64,000 nucleotides of DNA from Dryocola sp051307055 (lineage in GTDB: Bacteria; Pseudomonadota; Gammaproteobacteria; Enterobacterales; Enterobacteriaceae): contig NZ_CP149994.1 of NCBI RefSeq assembly GCF_051307055.1, positions 1,736,001-1,800,000 on the forward strand, given 5' to 3'. The notes below the pieces were generated by a model. That model was given only the letters and a program-made list of their open reading frames with translations. It ran no database searches and was not told the DNA's origin. A program made the position numbers and the translations under genes. This document shows positions 1-7,657 of the stretch, piece after piece (the stretch's first letter is position 1; the number at the start of each line of letters is the position of its first letter).

Positions 1-1
1 C

Positions 2-121
2 CACCATTTTATTTCATTAGCGACTGGGTTTAGAAAAATTATCGCTAGCTTAGCTTTATCTCTTCTGCTGGCCGGGATTGCTGGCGAAGCAATACAGGCC
101 CAGGCCATAATTCCCGTATAA
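2..121 (+). other. Partial reading frame with signal-like segment at window edge
   Basis: An open frame runs in from the window edge to a stop at 119-121. It reads a basic residue pair followed by a long hydrophobic stretch (KIIASLALSLLLAGIAGEAI) and then AQA, which resembles a signal peptide, but the frame stops a few residues later. It overlaps the end of the broken FadL-like gene on the other strand. It could be the 5' end of a truncated secreted-protein gene or chance. No family is recognised. Confidence 0.2.
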
Positions 122-348
122 TCCGATCCCTGCTGTAAAGGAGTCATTAATTTTTTGCGTATAAAACATGCTGGTACCCGGAAACCAGCCGATGATATTC
201 CCTGCAGACCCGCATCGTTATCCAGGGAATAATTAACATTGCCATAGAGTGCCTGTAATCCCCCTGTCACCATATGGTCCGGTAAGCGGGTCATCCCTGC
301 GGGGTTGGAAAAAGAGTTGAGGCATCCTGAGCACGTTCCGCCGGAACG
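88..348 (-). pseudogene. FadL/OmpP1-family outer membrane transporter, fragment with frameshifts
   Basis: Reading the minus strand gives the FadL N-terminal signature in pieces. One frame gives ERAQDASTLF, the next gives SNPAGMTRLPDHMVTGG followed by LQALYGNVNYSLDN, and a third gives FPGTSMFYTQKINDSFTAGI then LYGNYGLGL. The first frame change falls at a T-run near 308-312 and the second near 181. FadL proteins are about 430 residues long, so only some 85 codons are left, with neither end present. Intact relatives carry long-chain fatty acids or other hydrophobic compounds across the outer membrane. This copy cannot make a working protein. Confidence 0.75.
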
Positions 349-352
349 ACAC

Positions 353-574
353 GGCGTCGTGTTGGGAAGTGCGCAGGCCATGAATGCGATCACGGAAATA
401 TTCACCCCCCTGCTGGGTGGGTTGATTCCTGGGTACGCGCTTTACGGCATCTGGATCGATATAGCCGTATCAGCAGCTATTGCCGGGGCTATTCTGGCAT
501 TTATACATCTCCTGAAGGTTGATCCGGAGGCGGTTTATACCGAAAGGTATAATCAATGCTATTGCGCAGCGTGA
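353..574 (+). pseudogene. MFS transporter, C-terminal remnant
   Basis: The frame starting near 353 reads a typical last-two-helices segment of a major facilitator transporter: GSAQAMNAITEIFTPLLGGL, then ALYGIWIDIAVSAAIAGAI and a short polar tail. It has no start of its own. About 70 residues remain of a normal length near 400. It abuts the FadL scrap on the left, and its last codons overlap an Abi-like scrap on the other strand, so the junctions are rearrangement points. The subfamily cannot be told from what remains. Confidence 0.6.
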
Positions 575-704
575 CTTCCAGGCAGTGCATCAGGGGAAGC
601 ACAGTGCTGCACAAATTTATGTTCCAGTTATAGCTGGCCAGTACTTCATCCGGCATCAGCTTGAGCACATCGTTATAAATCTTCAGGCGTTCAGCTGAAA
701 CATA
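531..704 (-). pseudogene. Abi-like protein, N-terminal fragment
   Basis: The minus strand reads YVSAERLKIYNDVLKLMPDE, then VLASYNWNINLCSTVLPLMH followed by CLEVTLRNSIDYTFRY. The Y-x-W-N segment and the later LEVTLRN motif are typical of the N-terminal part of Abi-like proteins found in accessory islands and often linked to phage defence. Only about 58 codons remain, and the frame runs out into the MFS remnant. The assignment rests on motif recognition alone. Confidence 0.5.
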
Positions 705-801
705 ATCTCACAGGTTCACGGGGACGCCGGCGCCAATAGCCAGAGCTGGTTTGCTATGTTTAACAGGTCACTTGATATTTTATGGCTTAAGGAAATATAT
801 T

Positions 802-3282
802 TTGAATAATCAAAAAAAAATTTCCGGCCTCTCGGGCTGGAACATCTCATTAGCGGTTGCCCTGCTAATGTTCGGCATAGCAATGATTATCGGCGGCGGC
901 TGGCTGGTTGCATTGGGTGGGAACTGGTATTACCTGCTTGCGGGTATCGGTTGTGTGATAACCGCCATATGCATTTTTATGAAACGAACCAGCGCGGTTT
1001 ACTGGTTCTCGCTGGTCTTTATCGGCACCCTAATCTGGACGATATACGAATCAGGGCTTGATTATTGGGGCTGGGTTCCACGCTTTGGCCTTATGCTTCT
1101 GTTCGGTATTGTCTTCGCTTTCCAGCTTCCCTCGCTTTCGCCAGGCATCAGCCGCAAATTATCTCTTTCACTGGCAAGTCTCTTTATTCTGGCTTTCATT
1201 GTGGCAGCGGCGCTGCCCTTCGCGCCGTTGAACACAACAGCTGCGACCAACGTGCCAGCGGCGGGAAACAGTTTATTCATGACGGATACCGGTAGTGGAA
1301 AGGCGTCAAATCCCGATGCTGGCGACTGGTATACTTATGGCGGATCGCTGGCTTCGCAGCGTTTTGTCAAAGCAGATCAAATCACACCTGAAAATGTTAA
1401 AGACCTCAAACTAGCATGGCAATTTCGTACCGGTGACCTGCCAAAAACACGCTGGGGTGCAGAAAATACGCCAATCAAAATTGGCGATACCCTGTATACC
1501 TGTACGCCACACAATCAGGTTTTTGCGCTGGATGCCGCCACGGGTAAAGAAAAGTGGCATTTCGATCCCAAAGTCAGTGATAAAGCCATTCCTTATACAG
1601 CAGCCTGCCGCGGCCTGACCTGGTATGATTCTCAGACCAACAGCCATGTGACGCCCGGACAGAGCGGTGCCGCCAGACAGGCTGTTTCGCTACCGGACTC
1701 ACAAAATGACAGTGACTGCAAACAGCGTATTATTCTGGGTACGCTAGATGCACGTATTATTGAACTCAATGCCGGGACGGGTGAAGTTTGCCGATCCTTT
1801 GGAAATAATGGCACGGTTAACCTTACAGAAGATATGGGTGAGACTTATCAAGGGTACGTGGCTATTAACTCTGCACCGGTAGTCATCCGTGATACGTTGG
1901 TAGTGGGACATCAGACCATCGACGGACAGCGCGCCTTCGGTCCTCCGGGTGTTATCAAAGCTTACGATGTGCGTACCGGTAAGCTCAAGTGGGCATGGGA
2001 TGCCTCCAACCCGGATACCAGCAAGCCAAAAAGTGGCCCTGATGCTTATAAAAGAGGTTCACCTGACGTCTGGACATCCTTTACCGGTGACGACTCATTA
2101 GGGCTGGTTTATTTGCCTGTGGCAAACGCTTCGGGCGATTATTTCAGCACTCTTCGTTCAGCGGCAGAAAATAAATATGCCGTCTCAATGACTGCGCTTA
2201 ACATTGAAACCGGTCTACCGGTCTGGTCTTTCCAGACCGCACATCATGATGTATGGGATTACGATCAAGGTTCTCAGCCAACGCTGGTTGATTATCCGGG
2301 AAAAGACGGTAAAAAAATCCCGGCAATTATTGTACCGACCAAACAGGGTGAAATTTATGTGCTGGATCGACGTACCGGGGAATCATTATTTGGTGTCGAA
2401 GAGCGCCCTGTTCCTGGCGGCGGCGTTGAGCCGCAAGCGCGCGCGCCTACCCAGCCTTATTCGTTGTTCCATCACCTGAGCAAACCGGATCTCACGCCAC
2501 AGGATATGTGGGGGCTGACGCCTATCGACCAGATGGTCTGTCGTATTCAGTTCCAGCAGGCTGGTTACAAAGGCCAGTACACTCCGCCGGAAGCTGACCG
2601 ACATACCATTGAATATCCGGGCTATAACGGAGGGTCTGACTGGGGAAGCGTGGCGGTCGATCCGCAACGCGGCATTATTATCGCCAATTATAATGACATG
2701 CCTAATCTGAATATCCTTGTACCCCGGGCTAAAGCTAACGCTCTGGGCTGGAAACCCCGCGATGAAATAACCTCCCATCCGCACGATGAAGGGCATGCGG
2801 AAGGCGCAGGCGATCCGCAGATTGGTGTACCTTACGCTGTAGACGTAAATGCTGGCTGGCGCCTGCCATTTACCGGTATGTTATGTAAGGAACCACCATA
2901 CGGTGGCATTCGGGCTATCGATATGCGCGACGGCCGCACCATTTGGGATCGTCCTTTAGGTACAGCGCGTCGTAACGGTCCGTTTGGGCTGCCAACTGGC
3001 CTGCCGATTAATATAGGCACGCCAAACAACGGTGGCTCGGTTGTAACATCTTCTGGTCTTATATTTATCGCAGCGGCCACGGATGATTTAATACGCGCGA
3101 TAGATATCACCACTGGTAAGACTGTCTGGAGCACACCGCTTCCAGCAGGTGGCCAGGCCAACCCTATTGTTTATACATACAATGGACGTGAATATCTGGT
3201 GATTGTTGCTACCGGCCATCACTTTATGGAAACCCCCGCGGGTGATTACATAATGGCTTATGCCTTACCTGATAAAACTTAA
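802..3282 (+). CDS. Membrane-bound PQQ-dependent dehydrogenase, glucose/quinate/shikimate family
   Basis: This 826-residue quinoprotein has a membrane anchor of about five helices in residues 15-145, then a periplasmic eight-bladed propeller. Family members oxidise an aldose or cyclic polyol in the periplasm and pass electrons to ubiquinone. Propeller signs are repeated ALDAATGKEKWHF-type tryptophan-docking motifs (for example ALDAATGKEKW, VLDRRTGE, AIDITTGKTVW). The HHDVWDYD segment near residue 483 holds the aspartate that acts as general base in E. coli Gcd. It resembles E. coli Gcd throughout but is about 30 residues longer and clearly divergent, so the substrate (glucose, quinate, shikimate or other) is not fixed. 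I chose TTG at 802 because AAGGA lies eight bases upstream; a TTG at 751 in the same frame lacks such a site. It needs PQQ, and no pqq genes are in the window. Confidence 0.88.
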   Translation: MNNQKKISGLSGWNISLAVALLMFGIAMIIGGGWLVALGGNWYYLLAGIGCVITAICIFMKRTSAVYWFSLVFIGTLIWTIYESGLDYWGWVPRFGLMLLFGIVFAFQLPSLSPGISRKLSLSLASLFILAFIVAAALPFAPLNTTAATNVPAAGNSLFMTDTGSGKASNPDAGDWYTYGGSLASQRFVKADQITPENVKDLKLAWQFRTGDLPKTRWGAENTPIKIGDTLYTCTPHNQVFALDAATGKEKWHFDPKVSDKAIPYTAACRGLTWYDSQTNSHVTPGQSGAARQAVSLPDSQNDSDCKQRIILGTLDARIIELNAGTGEVCRSFGNNGTVNLTEDMGETYQGYVAINSAPVVIRDTLVVGHQTIDGQRAFGPPGVIKAYDVRTGKLKWAWDASNPDTSKPKSGPDAYKRGSPDVWTSFTGDDSLGLVYLPVANASGDYFSTLRSAAENKYAVSMTALNIETGLPVWSFQTAHHDVWDYDQGSQPTLVDYPGKDGKKIPAIIVPTKQGEIYVLDRRTGESLFGVEERPVPGGGVEPQARAPTQPYSLFHHLSKPDLTPQDMWGLTPIDQMVCRIQFQQAGYKGQYTPPEADRHTIEYPGYNGGSDWGSVAVDPQRGIIIANYNDMPNLNILVPRAKANALGWKPRDEITSHPHDEGHAEGAGDPQIGVPYAVDVNAGWRLPFTGMLCKEPPYGGIRAIDMRDGRTIWDRPLGTARRNGPFGLPTGLPINIGTPNNGGSVVTSSGLIFIAAATDDLIRAIDITTGKTVWSTPLPAGGQANPIVYTYNGREYLVIVATGHHFMETPAGDYIMAYALPDKT

Positions 3283-3331
3283 CAACAGACAGACCACTCC
3301 CGATCTGTCATGAGTTGTACTATTAGATCTT

Positions 3332-3363
3332 AAAAAAGCCTGAGGTTGTATATCAGGCTTTTT
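3332..3363 (+). terminator. Rho-independent terminator after the PQQ dehydrogenase gene
   Basis: A stem AAAAAAGCCTGA / TCAGGCTTTTT with a nine-base loop and a T-run lies 50 bases after the stop codon. From here to 3565 no gene is recognised. Confidence 0.9.
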
Positions 3364-3565
3364 GTTATCTGAATCTCGCAAAACAGCACGGCCTCTGGCT
3401 GTGCTGTTTGAATATTATCGGAGATTATTTCAGATGGTTCCGCCGCTTGCTCAAGCGCAATTTTGACTGGCAAAAATTCTGCCAGACGCCCGGACCATTC
3501 AAAATTGTTCATCAGACAGGCATAGATGGACAACGGAACCGAGATAACGAGACCATCTTTAACTG

Positions 3566-3910
3566 ATGATGGTGCCAGTCAGCCATTTTCCAGGCATCCC
3601 GGACAATGAAGAAGCAAGACTGAAATCGATTTATTTGTCAGGCCTTCTGGATACCAGGGATGATGAACGTTTCGAGCGTTTATCCCGGCTGGCAAAGAGA
3701 ATCTTCCAGCTGCCGGCGGTACTGATAAGCTTGCTTGATCGCGACCGTCAATGGCTGCTGGCATGTGAGGGGCTCGGCATTCGCGAAACGCCGCGTACAC
3801 TCCCGCCCCTTATAAACATTTATCAATCTTTGTTTCTTCCCCCTCAGACAGGCCTAATCTGGTGGCCTTTTTTCAGCGCTGAGCAGGTGCATAAGCGCTG
3901 GCAATGTTAA
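3566..3910 (+). pseudogene. GAF-domain protein, truncated
   Basis: The first 80 residues match the start of GAF-domain sensor proteins: PDNEEARLKSIYLSGLLDT, then ERFERLSRLAKRIFQLP, then ISLLDRDRQWLLACEGLGI and RETPR. In intact proteins RETPR is followed by a Cys/His-containing helix (SFCAHAI-type) and the rest of the domain. Here the frame goes into TLPPLINIYQSL, which does not fit, and stops. Such genes usually continue into a GGDEF, kinase or PAS module, none of which is present. It ends just before the first Zur box of the zinc island, so it marks the island's left boundary. Confidence 0.65.
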
Positions 3911-3932
3911 ATGTTATGTTATAACATATCAT
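3911..3932 (+). promoter_or_regulatory. Zur box 1
   Basis: TGTTATAACA at 3917-3926 is a perfect 10-bp palindrome inside ATGTTATGTTATAACATATC. It matches the GTTATRNTATAAC-type core of enterobacterial Zur operators. It precedes the broken hisI paralogue and the COG0523 gene, and the same core recurs at 5635 and 16573. Confidence 0.85.
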
Positions 3933-3950
3933 AAATTAAGCGGGGCGCCA

Positions 3951-4149
3951 ATGTTTCAGAATCTGGAGAGGGCTCATGCAGGCGCAACATTCCTGCCCGC
4001 AGATGTCATTCAGTCACTACCCTGGCACCAACAAGGGCAGGTTGCTCCTTGTTGTTCAAAATGGAGGGGCTTGCCACACGGGACGGCGAAGTTGTTTTTA
4101 TAACGCCAGTAAAGGCGATGAAATCGTTGTGCTTAACGATCATGAATAA
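3951..4149 (+). pseudogene. HisI-like phosphoribosyl-AMP cyclohydrolase paralogue, deleted and frameshifted
   Basis: ATG at 3951 opens a frame reading MFQNLERAHAGATFLPADVI, then QSLPWHQQGQV, like the N-terminus of HisI-type proteins (LPW-x-x-QG). The frame then changes. From about 4045 another frame gives LLVVQNGGACHTGRRSCFYN, which is the hallmark HisI C-terminal motif (ACHTGRRSCFY with metal-binding cysteines), ending in VVLNDHE at 4149. Roughly 60 codons between the two parts, with the other metal-binding residues, are missing. HisI needs zinc, and Zur-controlled HisI paralogues are known in zinc-sparing gene sets, so this is a dead member of that set, directly behind Zur box 1. Its loss suggests the chromosomal hisI suffices. 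Confidence 0.8.
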
Positions 4150-4190
4150 GCCGGTCAGTAGCAGCTAAGAATGTGAGGAGATGTAAAATA

Positions 4191-5414
4191 ATGTCTGAAG
4201 CCAGTATGAATTTACAGGGCGATAAACGCCTTCCGGTTACGGTTCTGTCCGGATTTCTGGGCGCAGGAAAAACGACCCTGCTTAACCATATCCTGAATAA
4301 CAGAGAAGGCAGACGCGTTGCGGTTATCGTCAATGATATGTCGGAGGTGAATATTGACGCAGCCCTGGTCAGGGAAGGCGGCGCGGAACTTTCACGTACT
4401 GATGAAAAGCTGGTGGAGATGAGTAACGGCTGTATCTGCTGCACGCTGCGGGAAGATCTGTTGCTGGAGGTCAATCGTCTGGCGAAAGAAGGGCGGTTTG
4501 ATCAACTTGTCATCGAGTCTACCGGTATTTCTGAACCTCTTCCCGTCGCTGAAACTTTTACCTTTGCCGGTGATGACGGGCAAAGCCTTTCAGCGGTAGC
4601 GCGTCTTGATACCATGGTTACCGTCGTGGACGCCTTCAATTTTCTGCAAGATTATGGATCAGAGGATAGTATCCAGTCACGTGGGGAATCGCTGGGCGAA
4701 GAGGATGAGCGCAGCGTTGTTGACCTGTTAATTGAGCAGATTGAGTTCTGTGACGTGCTGATTCTCAATAAAGTTGACCTTATTAGCGAAGCGCAAAAAG
4801 AAAAGCTGATGGCTATTTTACGCTCGCTTAATCCGCGTGCAAAAATTGTAGTCTCACAGTTTGGTCAGGTTCCGCTGGATAAGGTGCTGAACACCGGGCT
4901 TTTCGATTTCGATAATGCCGCTCAGGCTCCGGGTTGGCTTAAAGAGCTGCGTGGCGAGCATACGCCGGAAACCGAAGAATATGGGATCACCAGTTTTGTT
5001 TTTCGTGCCCGTCGGCCCTTTCATCCGGCGCGTTTCTGGCAGGTGATGGAAAACGACATGGCTGGCGTGGTCAGATCAAAAGGCTACTTCTGGCTGGCGA
5101 GCCGTCCGGAATATGCAGGCTCCTGGTCTCAGGCCGGCGGCGTAGCGCGCCAGGGGCTGGGGGGCATGTGGTGGGCAAGCGTGCCGAAAGAGTGCTGGCC
5201 GGAGGATGATGAATCCCAGGAATTTATCATGTCAAACTGGATTGACGGCATTGGCGATGCCCGGCAGGAGCTGGTATTTATCGGCATGGATATGGATGAA
5301 TCCGATCTGCGTGCGAAGCTGGATTCCGCGCTGTTAACCGATGAGGAAATGGCTGAAGGGCCCGAAAAATGGCGTGCTTACCCTGATCCGATTGAGCGCT
5401 GGTTTGAGGATTAA
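4191..5414 (+). CDS. COG0523 (CobW-type) GTPase, putative zinc metallochaperone
   Basis: This 407-residue G3E-family GTPase has the Walker A motif GFLGAGKTTLLNHIL at its start, the metal-binding GCICC motif that defines COG0523, the ESTGISEP switch and an NKVD guanine-specificity motif. The C-terminal CobW_C domain carries several acidic and tryptophan-rich segments. Relatives controlled by Zur (ZigA, ZagA types) are thought to bind zinc and deliver it to client enzymes in the cytoplasm during starvation. The start at 4191 is preceded by GAGGAG ten bases upstream; an ATG at 4173 would contain that site. It is the first intact gene after Zur box 1, and its own terminator follows, so it forms a unit separate from dksA2-folE2. 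The client protein cannot be named from sequence. Confidence 0.9.
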   Translation: MSEASMNLQGDKRLPVTVLSGFLGAGKTTLLNHILNNREGRRVAVIVNDMSEVNIDAALVREGGAELSRTDEKLVEMSNGCICCTLREDLLLEVNRLAKEGRFDQLVIESTGISEPLPVAETFTFAGDDGQSLSAVARLDTMVTVVDAFNFLQDYGSEDSIQSRGESLGEEDERSVVDLLIEQIEFCDVLILNKVDLISEAQKEKLMAILRSLNPRAKIVVSQFGQVPLDKVLNTGLFDFDNAAQAPGWLKELRGEHTPETEEYGITSFVFRARRPFHPARFWQVMENDMAGVVRSKGYFWLASRPEYAGSWSQAGGVARQGLGGMWWASVPKECWPEDDESQEFIMSNWIDGIGDARQELVFIGMDMDESDLRAKLDSALLTDEEMAEGPEKWRAYPDPIERWFED

Positions 5415-5420
5415 ATGAAA

Positions 5421-5447
5421 GGCACCCGGCAAAAGCCGGGCGTCTTT
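5421..5447 (+). terminator. Rho-independent terminator after the COG0523 gene
   Basis: CCCGGC-AAAA-GCCGGG stem followed by CGTCTTTAT, six bases after the stop codon. It separates this transcript from the one starting at Zur box 2. Confidence 0.75.
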
Positions 5448-5634
5448 ATAGAAACGCCAGATGCTGCATCAGCTTTGTCGTAACCCCTCTTCGCTTTTTT
5501 AAACCACTGAACAATGCTGTCCAAATTTCTTCCTGAAGAGAAAATTACACGGTGGCAAAATGCAGAAATTTCCACATCCATGGCCCACAAAGGCTGCTCG
5601 CCTTGTCTGATAGTAATTTTTGCATCACCATTAA

Positions 5635-5654
5635 TTGTTATGTTATAACATTTC
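5635..5654 (+). promoter_or_regulatory. Zur box 2
   Basis: TTGTTATGTTATAACATTTC contains the same TGTTATAACA palindrome (5641-5650) as box 1. It ends 23 bases before the dksA-like start codon, a position where a bound repressor would block transcription of the dksA2-folE2-carbonic anhydrase-ABC operon. Confidence 0.88.
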
Positions 5655-5677
5655 AATAGCGTATGGAGCAGGATGTG

Positions 5678-6100
5678 ATGACAAAACCTACCGTGGCTGA
5701 AAAAGAAACGATTCTGGCTATGCCGCCAGAACACTATATGAATGCGCAGCAAAAAGACTTTTTCCGCAGGCTGCTGGGACACGATATGAAAGAACTGCGC
5801 GATCATATCGCTGAGATGAAGCAACAGCTCCAGATCGGCGAGGAGAGCGGTGACGAAGGCGATATCGCTATTCGTGAAGAGCAGCTACGTCTGCTTTTCA
5901 GACAGATCGATCGCGAAAGCCGTTTGATCCCTAAATATGAAGCTGCACTGCAGCGCATTGAAAAGGGCGAGTATGGCTTTTGTCAGGATACTGGCGAGCC
6001 AATTGGCCTGCAAAGGCTCATGCTCAGACCAACCGCAGAACTGAGTATCGAAGCAAAAATCAAAGAAGAGAAAGTCGAAATGCAGTACCGGAAAAAATAA
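5678..6100 (+). CDS. dksA2: DksA-like RNA polymerase regulator, zinc-independent type (DksA2)
   Basis: This 140-residue DksA/TraR-family protein keeps the coiled-coil layout and acidic tip residues (D59 and D62 in SGDEGDIA). The four zinc ligands of DksA would fall at 102, 105, 123 and 126. Here they are C102, T105, S123 and A126, the pattern of the Pseudomonas aeruginosa DksA2 paralogue, which folds without zinc. DksA binds the RNA polymerase secondary channel and, with ppGpp, mediates the stringent response. DksA2 covers for it when zinc is short. Start 5678 was preferred to 5663 because AGGA lies at a suitable distance. It opens the operon behind Zur box 2. Confidence 0.92.
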   Translation: MTKPTVAEKETILAMPPEHYMNAQQKDFFRRLLGHDMKELRDHIAEMKQQLQIGEESGDEGDIAIREEQLRLLFRQIDRESRLIPKYEAALQRIEKGEYGFCQDTGEPIGLQRLMLRPTAELSIEAKIKEEKVEMQYRKK

Positions 6101-6174
6101 TCTCAGTTTTTATATGAAAGTAGATATGTGCATTAAAAATATGGCGAAACAATATTAAACAGGCAGATTCTAAA

Positions 6175-7104
6175 ATGATAATAAGTGCAACAACATGCCC
6201 CAAATTGCTGCCTGATATACAGTCAACACGAGGGGATGATTACAATGAAGAGCTTTCATGGGTCGGTATGGAACAGATTGACCTGCCGGTGGAAATTGCA
6301 GGCAGGCCGGTAACGGCAAAGATTAATGCCGGCATTAATCTTCTCAGCTCCCCTGAGGCGGAAAAGGGGATCCACATGTCACGCCTTTATCTGCTGCTTG
6401 ATGCATTGACGCAGGAGGAGCTTACCCCGGCGGTATTGCGCAGTGTACTGGACGCCTTCCTGTCTTCCCACCAGGGGCGCAGTAATGAAGCCAGAATAGA
6501 GATTATGGGGGAGCTTCTGCTGTCACGGAAATCCCTGACCTCGAACCATTATGGCTGGAAAGCCTATCCCATTACGCTGCGGGCTGAGCGAAACCAAAAA
6601 TTTTCTGTCACCATCAAGGTTGGAATTCCTTATTCATCTACCTGTCCGGCATCGGCCGCGCTCAGTCGCCATGTCGCGCATATGAAGTTCAGAAATGATT
6701 TCGGCAATCGTATCGATCGCCTGCCTGCTGAAGAAGTTATTACCTGGCTGGGTGAGAACGGCATGCCGGCAACGCCGCACAGTCAGCGCAGCTGGGCCTG
6801 GGTAAGCAGCCGGTTATTGCCTGAAGTCGATTCATTACCCTTTCAGGATTTGATTAATCGATGTGAAGCCGCTTTAGGAACGCCCGTTCAGACCGTGGTC
6901 AAACGTAGCGATGAACAGGCTTTTGCGCTGGCCAACGGGCAAAATTTAATGTTCTGCGAAGATGCCGCGCGGCGACTTAATGGGGCGCTCGTTAATGCTC
7001 CGTTCAGCGAGGCTTTTGATATTTGCGTCGAGCATCAGGAAAGCCTTCATCCGCATAATGCTGTCGCCCGTATTAAATGGAAAGGAAACAATAATGCTAC
7101 GTAA
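6175..7104 (+). CDS. folE2: GTP cyclohydrolase FolE2 (type IB)
   Basis: FolE2 makes 7,8-dihydroneopterin triphosphate from GTP, the first step of folate synthesis, like FolE but with a metal site that accepts metals other than zinc. The 309-residue length is usual. Family marks are KGIHMSRLY near 64-72, the catalytic-site Cys157 in STCPASAALSRH with His166, and a late ECHNPF-like region replaced here by CVEHQESLHPHNA. Usual members have CPCSK where this has CPASA, so one cysteine is changed while the key one stays. It lies 74 bases after dksA2 and overlaps the next gene by 11 bases. Confidence 0.9.
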   Translation: MIISATTCPKLLPDIQSTRGDDYNEELSWVGMEQIDLPVEIAGRPVTAKINAGINLLSSPEAEKGIHMSRLYLLLDALTQEELTPAVLRSVLDAFLSSHQGRSNEARIEIMGELLLSRKSLTSNHYGWKAYPITLRAERNQKFSVTIKVGIPYSSTCPASAALSRHVAHMKFRNDFGNRIDRLPAEEVITWLGENGMPATPHSQRSWAWVSSRLLPEVDSLPFQDLINRCEAALGTPVQTVVKRSDEQAFALANGQNLMFCEDAARRLNGALVNAPFSEAFDICVEHQESLHPHNAVARIKWKGNNNAT

Positions 7105-7654
7105 AAATCCATCAGGCCACTCTCCCCAGGTTTCAACCAAAGCTTATATCGATCCCACCGCGGTGATTTGCGGACGCGTTATTATTCATGATTATGTCTA
7201 TGTGGGTCCTTATGCCGTTATCCGTGCGGATGAGCTGAATGCGCAAGGGGATATGGAGCCTATTATTATCCATTCACATTCCAATATTCAGGATGGCGTG
7301 GTTATTCATTCCAAAAGCGGTGCGCCGGTGACAATTGGCAGCGGGACGTCAATTGCCCACAGGGCAATTGTACATGGCCCATGTCAGGTCGATGAACGCG
7401 TATTTATCGGATTTAATAGCGTGCTTTTCAACTGCCATATTCAGAAGGGCTGTGTCATTCGCTATAACGCAGTTGTTGATGGCGTTATGCTGCCTGAACA
7501 TACCTATATTCCTTCGACGGAGCGAGTGGGCAGCGATTCCGATCTCGGAAAATATTCCCGCGTTGATCCTGCTTCCGTGCAGTTTTCTGAAGAGGTGGCA
7601 AATACTAACGTCGGATTGGTTGAAGGATACCAGTTATTACGGAATGAATTTTAG
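7094..7654 (+). CDS. Gamma-class carbonic anhydrase family protein
   Basis: This 186-residue protein has a left-handed beta-helix made of hexapeptide repeats (I-x-G-x-x-x pattern, for example VICGRVIIHDYVYVGPYAVI). The three metal-binding histidines of the Cam family are present as H72 (VVIHS), H89 and H94 (IAHRAIVHG). Gamma enzymes can work with iron or cobalt, which fits a stand-in for zinc-dependent beta-carbonic anhydrase. AAAGGA sits upstream of ATG 7094, and the start overlaps the folE2 stop. A longer frame reaches back to 6962 but runs inside folE2. The order dksA2-folE2-gamma-CA resembles the P. aeruginosa Zur cluster. Confidence 0.9.
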   Translation: MLRKNPSGHSPQVSTKAYIDPTAVICGRVIIHDYVYVGPYAVIRADELNAQGDMEPIIIHSHSNIQDGVVIHSKSGAPVTIGSGTSIAHRAIVHGPCQVDERVFIGFNSVLFNCHIQKGCVIRYNAVVDGVMLPEHTYIPSTERVGSDSDLGKYSRVDPASVQFSEEVANTNVGLVEGYQLLRNEF

Positions 7655-7657
7655 GTA

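Noticed and set aside
6962..7093. Longer start for the gamma-carbonic anhydrase
   Set aside because: It lies inside folE2, has no ribosome site and does not look like the family N-terminus; ATG 7094 has AAAGGA in front.
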